From Elusimicrobiales bacterium (GTDB taxonomy: Bacteria; Elusimicrobiota; Elusimicrobia; Elusimicrobiales; Elusimicrobiaceae), in the NCBI GenBank assembly GCA_041651175.1, contig JBAZJT010000001.1, positions 186,001 through 250,000 on the forward strand: a stretch of 64,000 nucleotides of DNA. The letters are read 5' to 3'. Under the pieces are notes generated by a model. That model saw only the letters and a list, made by a program, of their open reading frames with translations. It had not been told where the DNA came from and ran no database searches. This document shows, piece by piece, positions 9,723 through 17,111 of this stretch (its first letter is position 1; every line of letters starts with the position of its first letter). Made by a program: the position numbers and the translations under genes.

Positions 9723-11175
9723 GCTCCAGCGGGAGGGAACAGGGGGGCAGCGGGTTTTCCTCCTGCGCCGCCGGCGGGCGCGGCGCAAAACAGCCCTCCG
9801 CCGGCGCGCCGTTTGCGGCAAGCGTGTTGCACAACTCGTCCGCCTCGCCGGTTTGCTTTGACTTTGCCGCCAGCTTCATAAATTGAGCCATTGCCTCAGC
9901 CGCCTTTTTGTATTCTTTTTTCGCTGCCAGCACGGCGGCCTTTTCCCTGAAAAAACAGCCGTTTTCCCCGTCGGCGGCTGTGGCGCGGTCCGCGTCCGCC
10001 TCGGCGGCGTCGTATCGCCCGGCGGCTGCATGGGCGCGCGCGCGCAGCATAAATGCCCAGCCGCCCGCGCCTTTCGGGTCCAGCTTAAGCGCCCTGTCAA
10101 AATCCTCCTCCGCCAGCTTGAGCGAATCATCGTGCTGGTACAGGCGCGCCAGCTCCAGCAGCGCGGCGCCGTGCTTGAGATAGGCTTTTGCCGTCGGCTC
10201 CACGAAAAGCGACAGGCCGTACAGTTTCAGCGCGGCCTTGAGCGAGGTTTTGGAATCGGACAGGGAGAGCAGCGCGGTATCCCCCGTCTTGGCCAGCGTT
10301 CCGGCCCGCGCCGCGCCGCCGCCAGAGCCGGCGATGTTCACTGCCAGCCCGACGGCGTCATAGAGGTAGAGGGCTATCTCGTTTTTCTCGCTTTGGCTGG
10401 AGTATTCCCAGGGGGCAAATCCGATTTCCGGCGCGGCGGCTTTGCGCGCGCCTTCGCCTGTGGCCTGGGCGCAGCCGGTTATGTTAAAGCCCATGGCGGC
10501 CAGCTCCTCGCATTCCATGCTCTGCGCCACGGTTTGCGCCGCCGCCGAATCCTCGCAGACCGAGAAAAAGCTGTGCATATCCCGCGCGGCGTCGGTGTAG
10601 TTGCCCTGCTCCACCCCCAGCGATGCGCGCGCATAGTGGAAATAGGGGTTGCCCGGCGCGATGTCTATCGCCGCGTCCAGGTCGGAGGCTGCGCCGGAGG
10701 GGTCCTCCAAATCCTTGCGCACCAGCGCGCGCAGGTAATACGCCATGCCCCAGCGGCCTTTGGGGTCCGCGGCCAGCGATTTGCCGTAGCTTTCCTCCGC
10801 GGCGCGCAGATCGCCCATGCGCTCCTCGGTTACGGCGCGGAAAAACCAGGCGTCCGCGTCCGCGGGGGAGGAGGAGGTCTTCGCCGTCCATTCCTGTATT
10901 GCGGAGCCGGTGTTCTGCGCCGCGCTTTCGGCGGTTTTCATGTACTGGTCAAACCATTGCGAGGCGGCCTTTGCCTGCGCCGAATAAAACGCGGGCAGCT
11001 CGGATTCCGGGATTTTCCTTTCCTTTGCCAGCTTCAGTATGGCCTCGTGCACCCCGTTTTTGCGGGCAAGGGCCGTATCCTCGGCGCTTATGGCCGGTTT
11101 GGGGACGGGTTTTTCTTCCGCGGCGAAAGCCGGCCCGCAAACGGCCAGCAGCGCCGCCAGTGTTAAACTCTTCAT
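9700..11175 (-). CDS. Secreted TPR-repeat protein of unknown function
   Basis: 491 aa with an N-terminal signal peptide (MKSLTLAALLAVCGPAFA). TPR-like helical pairs are seen in two blocks, about residues 120-215 (DADAWFFRAVTEERMGDLRAAEESYGKSLAADPKGRWGMAY region) and about 320-450, with a long linker between. Such proteins scaffold periplasmic complexes; no partner is indicated here. An ATG at 11175 was chosen over longer in-frame starts because it gives the signal peptide. A TATAAT hexamer ends 9 nt upstream of the ATG and no Shine-Dalgarno is visible, so the message may be leaderless. Confidence 0.85.
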   Translation of the reverse strand: MKSLTLAALLAVCGPAFAAEEKPVPKPAISAEDTALARKNGVHEAILKLAKERKIPESELPAFYSAQAKAASQWFDQYMKTAESAAQNTGSAIQEWTAKTSSSPADADAWFFRAVTEERMGDLRAAEESYGKSLAADPKGRWGMAYYLRALVRKDLEDPSGAASDLDAAIDIAPGNPYFHYARASLGVEQGNYTDAARDMHSFFSVCEDSAAAQTVAQSMECEELAAMGFNITGCAQATGEGARKAAAPEIGFAPWEYSSQSEKNEIALYLYDAVGLAVNIAGSGGGAARAGTLAKTGDTALLSLSDSKTSLKAALKLYGLSLFVEPTAKAYLKHGAALLELARLYQHDDSLKLAEEDFDRALKLDPKGAGGWAFMLRARAHAAAGRYDAAEADADRATAADGENGCFFREKAAVLAAKKEYKKAAEAMAQFMKLAAKSKQTGEADELCNTLAANGAPAEGCFAPRPPAAQEENPLPPCSLPLEPIGEQNY

Positions 11176-11184
11176 AGTGGTTTC

Positions 11185-11190
11185 ATTATA
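11185..11190 (-). promoter_or_regulatory. TATAAT -10 element for the TPR gene (leaderless-type)
   Basis: Perfect TATAAT on the minus strand with 9 nt to the ATG at 11175. No recognisable -35 at 16-18 bp. Transcription would begin only a few bases before the start codon. Confidence 0.45.
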
Positions 11191-11208
11191 GCGCATTTTC
11201 CGCGCCGC

Positions 11209-11236
11209 GGCGCGCCGATAGCGGCGCGCCTTTTTG
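11209..11236 (+). terminator. GC-rich hairpin with T-tract between divergent genes (terminator-like)
   Basis: GGCGCGCC at 11209-11216 and 11223-11230 can pair as an 8-bp stem with a 6-nt loop and is followed by TTTTT at 11231-11235. It has the form of a plus-strand intrinsic terminator, but no plus-strand gene precedes it; it lies between two divergent -10 boxes. It may block antisense read-through into murE, or have another role. Confidence 0.3.
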
Positions 11237-11242
11237 TATAAT
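11237..11242 (+). promoter_or_regulatory. TATAAT -10 element for murE
   Basis: Perfect TATAAT, ending 11 nt before the murE ATG at 11254; no convincing -35. A GGAG at 11244-11247 would lie upstream of a start site placed 7 nt after this box, so either the leader is very short or the TATAAT is not the promoter. Confidence 0.4.
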
Positions 11243-11253
11243 TGGAGCATCTA

Positions 11254-12729
11254 ATGCTTATAACAGAACTGTTCAGGGGCGTGGAGGCCGGGCCGCTGCC
11301 GGAAGGGCTGGACGTTTCCGGCATAGCGGTGGATTCGCGCGATGTAAAGCCGGGCGACGTGTTTTTCGCCTTCTCCGGCGCGAATACGGACGGACACCTT
11401 TATATAGCCGAGGCCGTCTCCCGCGGGGCGCGCGCGGTGGTTACCGGCGGCGCCTCCGGCATGGACGGCGGGCGGCTGCCCTTTATAAAAACGCCCGACA
11501 TCAACGCCGCGCTGGCGGCCTGCGTGAACGCATTTTACAAGCGGCCCTCCGCCGCGCTGGAAGTAATCGGCGTAACCGGAACAAACGGCAAAACCACCAC
11601 CACCTACCTGCTGGAATCCATATGGAACGCCGCGGGCAAAAAATCCGGCGTTACCGGCACGATCAATTACCGCATAGGCGGCGAGATAATAAGCGGCTCG
11701 GTCAACACCACGCCGCATGCGCTGACTTTGCAGAAACTGCTTGCGCTGACAGAGCAGCGCGGCGCGCGGACGGCCATCATGGAAGTCTCCTCCCACGCGC
11801 TGGCGCTCAAACGGGTGGACGGCATTCTCTTTGACTGCGCCGTGTTCACAAACCTGGCCCAGGACCATCTGGATTTCCACCTCACGCGCGGGGATTACCT
11901 CGCCGCCAAGCGCAAACTTTTTGAGATGCTCTCCGCGCCGGAAAACGCAAAGCCGGGGCGGCTGGCCGTAATCAACGGCGACGACCCCGCCGGCTGGAGC
12001 CTGAAAACCGCGCTTTCCCCGGCGGTAAAGCCGGTATTTTTCGGGCTGGGCGCGGCGCGCGACTGGCGGGCGCAAGACATCCGCGCCGGGCTGGACGGGA
12101 CTGAATTCACCCTCGTCTCGCCGCAGGGCAGGACGCAGGCGCGGCTGAGCATATGGGGGATTTACAACATTCTCAATGCGCTGGCCGCCACGGCCTGCGC
12201 CGCCGGGCGCGGGATACCGATGGACGCCATCCTCAACGGCCTGGCCGCGCTGCAGCGCGTCCCCGGCAGGATGGAGGCGGTGCGCGCCGGGCAGGACTTC
12301 AGGGTTTTTGTTGATTTTGCGCACACCGAAAGCGCGCTTTCCGCCGTGCTGGCGGCTTTGAAAAAGCAGTCTTCCGGCAAAATCTACACTGTGTTCGGCT
12401 GCGGCGGCGAGCGCGACCGCACCAAGCGCGGCCCCATGGGGGTTGCGGTCTGCTCCGTCTGCGCGCGGGCTTTCATCACCTCCGACAATCCCCGGCGCGA
12501 GCCGCCGGACCAGATTTTCTCCGATATAGAGGCCGGCGTAAAAGCCGCCGGGCTTAACAATTACACCGTCATACCGGACAGGCGGGAGGCCGTGCGCCAG
12601 GCGCTCAAATCCGCCCGGAAAGGCGATATAGTGCTGCTGGCCGGCAAGGGGCACGAGAGATGCCAGGTCCTTGCCTCCGGCCCGGTGGAATACAACGATT
12701 ACGACACCGCGCTGGAGGCTTTGAAATGA
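11254..12729 (+). CDS. murE: UDP-N-acetylmuramoyl-L-alanyl-D-glutamate-2,6-diaminopimelate ligase
   Basis: Adds the third residue of the peptidoglycan stem peptide. 491 aa. ATP-binding GTNGKT at 109-114; Lys219 in DYLAAK is the expected carbamylated lysine; DNPR at 411-414 is the signature of meso-diaminopimelate-specific enzymes, implying a Gram-negative-type wall. The ATG at 11254 gives the usual start (LITELFRGV...VSGIAVDSR). It overlaps murD by ATGA. murF and mraY, which commonly sit between murE and murD, are absent here. Confidence 0.97.
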   Translation: MLITELFRGVEAGPLPEGLDVSGIAVDSRDVKPGDVFFAFSGANTDGHLYIAEAVSRGARAVVTGGASGMDGGRLPFIKTPDINAALAACVNAFYKRPSAALEVIGVTGTNGKTTTTYLLESIWNAAGKKSGVTGTINYRIGGEIISGSVNTTPHALTLQKLLALTEQRGARTAIMEVSSHALALKRVDGILFDCAVFTNLAQDHLDFHLTRGDYLAAKRKLFEMLSAPENAKPGRLAVINGDDPAGWSLKTALSPAVKPVFFGLGAARDWRAQDIRAGLDGTEFTLVSPQGRTQARLSIWGIYNILNALAATACAAGRGIPMDAILNGLAALQRVPGRMEAVRAGQDFRVFVDFAHTESALSAVLAALKKQSSGKIYTVFGCGGERDRTKRGPMGVAVCSVCARAFITSDNPRREPPDQIFSDIEAGVKAAGLNNYTVIPDRREAVRQALKSARKGDIVLLAGKGHERCQVLASGPVEYNDYDTALEALK

Positions 12730-14105
12730 AATTCTCCCGTTCCGTTTTCGCGGGAAAACCCGGCTGCGTGCTGGGCTGCGGCAAGTCCGGCCTGGCCTGC
12801 GCGAAACTGCTTGCGGAGCAGGGGTTTGGCGTCTTTGCCAGCGAGCGCAGGCCGCTTTCCGCCTTCGCCTCCCCGCCGGAGCTGCCCGCGGGGGCGGAGG
12901 CCGAATTCGGCGGCCACAGCGACAAGATGCTCTGCTGCGCCTTTGCCGTCAAAAGCCCCGGCCTCACCCCGGATGCGGAGGCGCTGCAGAGGCTGCGCTC
13001 CGTCTCCATCCCCGTGTTCAGCGAGATGGAAATAGCGCTGGCGCTGCTGCCGCGCTGCGAGGTGTTTGCCGTAACCGGCACAAACGGCAAAACCACCGTA
13101 ACCGCCCTTCTGGGCGCGATACTGGAGGAAGAGGCGAAACTGCGCGGCAACAGGGCGCATACCGCAGGAAACATAGGCATTCCGCTGTCCGAAATGAGGC
13201 CGGAGCAGGGAGATTTCCTCGCGCTGGAGGTTTCCAGCTACCAGTTGGAGGACAGCGCGTGGTTCTCGCCGCAGGCGGCCTGCATAACCAACATAACGCC
13301 GGACCATATGGAGCATCACGGCGGGATGGTGAATTATATCTCCGCCAAGGGGAAAGTTTTCAGGCAGCAGCAGAAAGACGCGGTCTGCGTTTTCAACGCG
13401 CTGGACAGGCATTGCGTGAAGCTGTCCGGGGAATGCCCGTCTGAAAAACTCTTTTTCGCAAGCGGCAGGGCGGAGGCCGCGGTCAACGGCTTTCTGGAAA
13501 AAGGCCTCCTGCGGTTTGATGTTAACGGCAAAACCTGCAAAATCGCGCCGCCGAAACTGCCGGGCATTCATAACATGGAAAACGCGCTGACGGCGGGGCT
13601 TATGGCGCTGGGAAGGGGAGTTGCCGCCGCGTCCGTGGAAAAGGCTTTCGCCGCCTTCAAGGCGGTGGAGCACCGGCTGGAGGACTGCGGCCAGGCCGGC
13701 GGCGTGCGCTGCATAAACGATTCCAAGGCGACAAACGTGGATTCCGCGCTGGTCGCGCTCAAGGCGCTGGCCTCCGGAGAAAAAAACATCTGGCTGGTGC
13801 TGGGCGGGCTGGGCAAAGGGGCGCCCTACGCGCCGCTTATGCCGCAGATAAAACGCTCCGTTAAAACCATTCTTGCCATAGGCGCCGACGCCCCCAAAAT
13901 AGCGGCGGAACTGGAAGGCTCCGCGCCCATACTCAACTGCGGCACCGTGGATTCCGCCGTCGCCAGCTGTCTGGAACTGGCAAAACCGGGCGACATACTG
14001 CTTTTTTCGCCGGCGTGCGCGTCTTTTGACCAGTTCAGGGATTTCGAGCATCGCGGCCAATACTTCAAGGAGCTTGTGCATCATGCCCAAACTGGCGCTG
14101 TTTGA
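12726..14105 (+). CDS. murD: UDP-N-acetylmuramoyl-L-alanine-D-glutamate ligase
   Basis: Adds D-glutamate to UDP-MurNAc-L-Ala in the cytoplasm. 459 aa. N-terminal UDP-binding Rossmann domain with GCGKSG near 17-22 and KSPG at 76-79; central ATPase domain with GTNGKTT at 118-124 and the SSYQLED and NITPDHMEHH blocks; C-terminal ligase domain containing NDSKATN. Starts inside the murE stop and overlaps the HAD gene by 23 nt. Confidence 0.97.
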   Translation: MKFSRSVFAGKPGCVLGCGKSGLACAKLLAEQGFGVFASERRPLSAFASPPELPAGAEAEFGGHSDKMLCCAFAVKSPGLTPDAEALQRLRSVSIPVFSEMEIALALLPRCEVFAVTGTNGKTTVTALLGAILEEEAKLRGNRAHTAGNIGIPLSEMRPEQGDFLALEVSSYQLEDSAWFSPQAACITNITPDHMEHHGGMVNYISAKGKVFRQQQKDAVCVFNALDRHCVKLSGECPSEKLFFASGRAEAAVNGFLEKGLLRFDVNGKTCKIAPPKLPGIHNMENALTAGLMALGRGVAAASVEKAFAAFKAVEHRLEDCGQAGGVRCINDSKATNVDSALVALKALASGEKNIWLVLGGLGKGAPYAPLMPQIKRSVKTILAIGADAPKIAAELEGSAPILNCGTVDSAVASCLELAKPGDILLFSPACASFDQFRDFEHRGQYFKELVHHAQTGAV

Positions 14106-14925
14106 TCTGGACGGGACACTGGTTCGGGCCGGCGGCTGCGGCAGGCTGGCGCTCAACGCCGCCGTCAAGAAACTCTACGGCAGGGACAATGTCTGCGCCG
14201 GAATATCGCTTGAAGGCTGCACCGACAAGCAGAATTTCAGCAGCGCATACACGGTTGCCCGCGGCAGGAAAGCCTCCGCGCGGGACATAGCGTTAATCTC
14301 CAAAACCTACCTTTCGCTGCTGCCGGCGGAGGTTGAAAAAGCCGCGCGGGAAAAGCGGTATTTCAAGCTGCCGGGCATAGACAGATTTCTGGCCGAGCTT
14401 AAAAAGCGCGGCGTGATGGTTGCGCTGGGAACCGGCAACCTCAAAGGCGGCGCGTATCTGAAGCTGGGGCCATCGGGCCTGGCGGGGCATTTTGAATGCG
14501 GCGGCTTCGGCTGCGACGGGTTCACCCGGCTTGAAATGCTCAAAGCCGCCGTCCGCCGCGCGGAAAAGCTGGCGGGAACAAAGATAGCCCCCGCTCAGAT
14601 CTATGTAATAGGCGACACGCCAAAAGACGTGTCTGCCGGCAAGGAAGGCGGCTACCACACGGCGGCGGTTACCGACGGTTTCGCGCCGCGCGAGGCGCTG
14701 CTCAACGCCGCGCCGGAACTGCTGGAAAAGGATTTTTCGGACATGCGGCCCTGGCTTGTCTGGCTGGGGCTGGAGCGCGACCCCAAAGGCGTAAAACGCG
14801 CCAGCTATATCTTCCCGGACTGCGGGATAGAGCATGTCCAGTTCGGGCGCACCGGGATGGACACGGAGCAGCTCCGGCTGATGAAAAAGAAACGCAATGC
14901 GAAACTGGCAAAAAAAGTATTTTGA
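14083..14925 (+). CDS. HAD superfamily hydrolase with C-terminal extension
   Basis: Phosphatase-like protein, 280 aa. HAD motif I FDLDGTL holds nucleophile Asp8 and Asp10; motif II is ALGTGN and motif IV IGDTPKDV. The cap lies between motifs I and II, as in phosphoglycolate phosphatase/beta-phosphoglucomutase types. About 55 residues beyond the HAD core form a basic tail ending KKKRNAKLAKKVF. The ATG at 14083 is preceded by AAGGAG and lies inside murD. Substrate unknown; position between murD and a methyltransferase gives no clear hint. Confidence 0.85.
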   Translation: MPKLALFDLDGTLVRAGGCGRLALNAAVKKLYGRDNVCAGISLEGCTDKQNFSSAYTVARGRKASARDIALISKTYLSLLPAEVEKAAREKRYFKLPGIDRFLAELKKRGVMVALGTGNLKGGAYLKLGPSGLAGHFECGGFGCDGFTRLEMLKAAVRRAEKLAGTKIAPAQIYVIGDTPKDVSAGKEGGYHTAAVTDGFAPREALLNAAPELLEKDFSDMRPWLVWLGLERDPKGVKRASYIFPDCGIEHVQFGRTGMDTEQLRLMKKKRNAKLAKKVF

Positions 14926-15637
14926 CCCGAAGCTCTACACCCCCGCCACCCCCGCCGCAATCGCCAAAGCCGGGGGCGAGGCCGCCTTTGCGCTGAAAAC
15001 GCTGGGCGCGGAAAAGGGCTGGCGCATTCTGGACGTGTGCTGCGGCCCCGGCAGGCACAGCATTGAAATGGCGCGCAGGGGAATGCGCGTTACCGGGCTG
15101 GATTTCTGCAAGCCCTATCTGGGACAGGCCCGCGCCCGCGCGGAAAAGCTGGGGCTGGACATAAATTTTATCAGGGGCGACATGCGCGCCATGCCCTTTG
15201 ACGGGGAATTTGACGCCACCGTGAACATGTTCACCAGCTTCGGCTATTTTGACCAGGCCGGCAATATGCGCGCGCTCAACTCCATGGCCAAAGCGCTGCG
15301 CCCCGGCGGCAAGCTGCTGATTGATGTCATAGACCGCGATTTTGTGGCCGATTCCAAATCCCCGCGCGACTGGCATCTCCGGGAAGACGGCGTCTATGAG
15401 CTTGAGGAGCGGGATTTTGACGCCCGGCGAGACATAATCCGCACGCGCATGGTTTATATCCGCCCCGGTCAAAAGCCCGTGGAGCGGCAATTCACGCTGC
15501 GCCTTTACAACGCGCGGACTTTAAGCGCGCTGCTGGTGAAAGCCGGGTTCAAGCCGCTTTCTTTCCGCGACAGGCTGGACTTTTCAAAAGGAGGGCGCGG
15601 CCCGAGGCTTGTCGCCCTGGCAGTCAAAGGAGAATAA
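14897..15637 (+). CDS. Class I SAM-dependent methyltransferase
   Basis: 246 aa. SAM-binding motif I is ILDVCCGPGRHS (about 43-54), followed by motif II acidic residue in VTGLDF and a post-II stretch MRAMPFDGEFDA. The fold matches UbiE/Methyltransf_25-type enzymes; the substrate cannot be inferred. Overlaps the HAD gene by 29 nt, and the next gene begins 2 nt after its stop, so it is firmly in the murE-purA operon. Confidence 0.87.
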   Translation: MRNWQKKYFDPKLYTPATPAAIAKAGGEAAFALKTLGAEKGWRILDVCCGPGRHSIEMARRGMRVTGLDFCKPYLGQARARAEKLGLDINFIRGDMRAMPFDGEFDATVNMFTSFGYFDQAGNMRALNSMAKALRPGGKLLIDVIDRDFVADSKSPRDWHLREDGVYELEERDFDARRDIIRTRMVYIRPGQKPVERQFTLRLYNARTLSALLVKAGFKPLSFRDRLDFSKGGRGPRLVALAVKGE

Positions 15638-15638
15638 T

Positions 15639-17105
15639 ATGCCCAAACTGGTTGAATGCGTGCCGAATTTCAGCGAAGGCCGCGACGAGGCTAAAATAAA
15701 CGCCATAGTGGAGGCGGCGCGCACCGTCCCCGGAGTGATAGTGCTGGACGTGGAAAAAGACGCCGACCATAACCGCACCGTGCTCACTTTCATCGCCCCG
15801 GTCGAAACCGCTGCGGACGCCTGCTTTGCCGCGGTGAAAAAATCGGCGGAGCTTATAGACCTCAACTCCCACAAGGGCGAGCATCCCCGCATGGGCGCAA
15901 CCGATGTCGCGCCTTTCATCCCGGTGATGGGCTCCACCGTTGAAGACTGCGTCGCCCTCGCGGGAAAACTGGGCGAAAAAATCGGTTCGGAACTGGGCAT
16001 TCCGGTTTACCTCTACGACCTGGCCGCGCGCAGGCCGGAGCGCAAAAACCTCGCCGACGTGCGCAAGGGCCAGTTTGAGGGCCTGCGCGGGGAAATAGGC
16101 AAAAACCCGGACAAAACGCCGGATTTCGGCCCCGACAAAATCCACCCGACTGCGGGCGCGATTGCGGTGGGCGCAAGGCGGCAGATAGTCAATTTCAACA
16201 TCAATCTGGACACCGCCGACATGGAGCTTGGCAAAGCCGTGGCGAAAAAAATCCGGGCCTCAGGCGGCGGGCTGCCCTGCCTGCGCGCCAAGGAGATTTT
16301 GCTGGCCGCCAGGAATCAGGTCCAGATTTCCACGGTGCTGACAGATTACGGGACCACCTCAATCAAGGCGGCGGTGGACGCGGTGGAGCGCGAAACCACG
16401 CCGAGCGGCGTCAAAATCACGGGAACCGAGCTTATAGGGCTTACCGCGGGCGACGCGCTTATAGCCTATGCCGCCGAGTCGCTTAAAACCGAAAATTTCA
16501 ACCCGCAGGCGCAGATTCTGGAAACCCGCATAGCCGAACTGCTGGGCGGCTGGCAGTCGGGCGCGGGGAATTTTGTGGAGGCGCTGGCCTCCTCCGCGCC
16601 CACTCCGGGCGGCGGCAGCGCGGCGGCGCAGACCTCCGCGATGGGGGCGGCGCTGGGACTTATGGCGATGGCGGTCAGCCTGCAGAGCAAAAAGATTTCA
16701 GAGGATAAAAAGGCGGTAATGCGCGTTGTGCATGCCAAAGTGGCGGAGCTGAAAAACGCGCTGTCGGCCTGCGTAAGCGAGGATGCCCGCGCCTACGATA
16801 TGTATGTCGCCGCGCGCAAGCTGCCCAAGGATTCGCCGGAGCGGGAGGCCGCCATGCAGTCCGCCGCCAAGTACGCGGCGCAGGCTCCGCTTAAAACCGC
16901 GCAAATCTCCAGGCTGGCAATCATTGAGCTTTCCGCCGCCGGGGGCTGCATACACGCGCCGGTGATGTCGGATTTCCGCTGCGCCATGCATCTGCTTAAA
17001 GCCGGCATAGCCTGCGCCGCCGAAAATGTGAGGATAAACCTGGACTCCATAGCCGACAAGGCCTGCGCCGCGCGGCTTGAAAAGGAAATAGCGTCTCTGG
17101 TTTAA
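15639..17105 (+). CDS. ftcD: Bifunctional glutamate formimidoyltransferase/formimido-THF cyclodeaminase
   Basis: Carries formimino groups from histidine breakdown into one-carbon folate metabolism: transferase domain (residues 1 to about 300) followed by cyclodeaminase domain (about 310-488). LVECVPNFSEGRD opens the first domain; the catalytic His is His82 in HKGEHPRMG. The second domain begins with the SAPTPGGGSAAAQ block. Fusion of both activities as in vertebrate FTCD, slightly shorter at 488 aa. No hut genes are nearby, so it may serve folate rather than histidine catabolism. AAAGGAG precedes the ATG at 15639. Confidence 0.94.
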   Translation: MPKLVECVPNFSEGRDEAKINAIVEAARTVPGVIVLDVEKDADHNRTVLTFIAPVETAADACFAAVKKSAELIDLNSHKGEHPRMGATDVAPFIPVMGSTVEDCVALAGKLGEKIGSELGIPVYLYDLAARRPERKNLADVRKGQFEGLRGEIGKNPDKTPDFGPDKIHPTAGAIAVGARRQIVNFNINLDTADMELGKAVAKKIRASGGGLPCLRAKEILLAARNQVQISTVLTDYGTTSIKAAVDAVERETTPSGVKITGTELIGLTAGDALIAYAAESLKTENFNPQAQILETRIAELLGGWQSGAGNFVEALASSAPTPGGGSAAAQTSAMGAALGLMAMAVSLQSKKISEDKKAVMRVVHAKVAELKNALSACVSEDARAYDMYVAARKLPKDSPEREAAMQSAAKYAAQAPLKTAQISRLAIIELSAAGGCIHAPVMSDFRCAMHLLKAGIACAAENVRINLDSIADKACAARLEKEIASLV

Positions 17106-17111
17106 TAAATC

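Noticed and set aside
12699..14168. 489-codon open frame antisense to murD
   Set aside because: No domain, Arg/His/Gln-rich, and fully covered by murD and the HAD gene.
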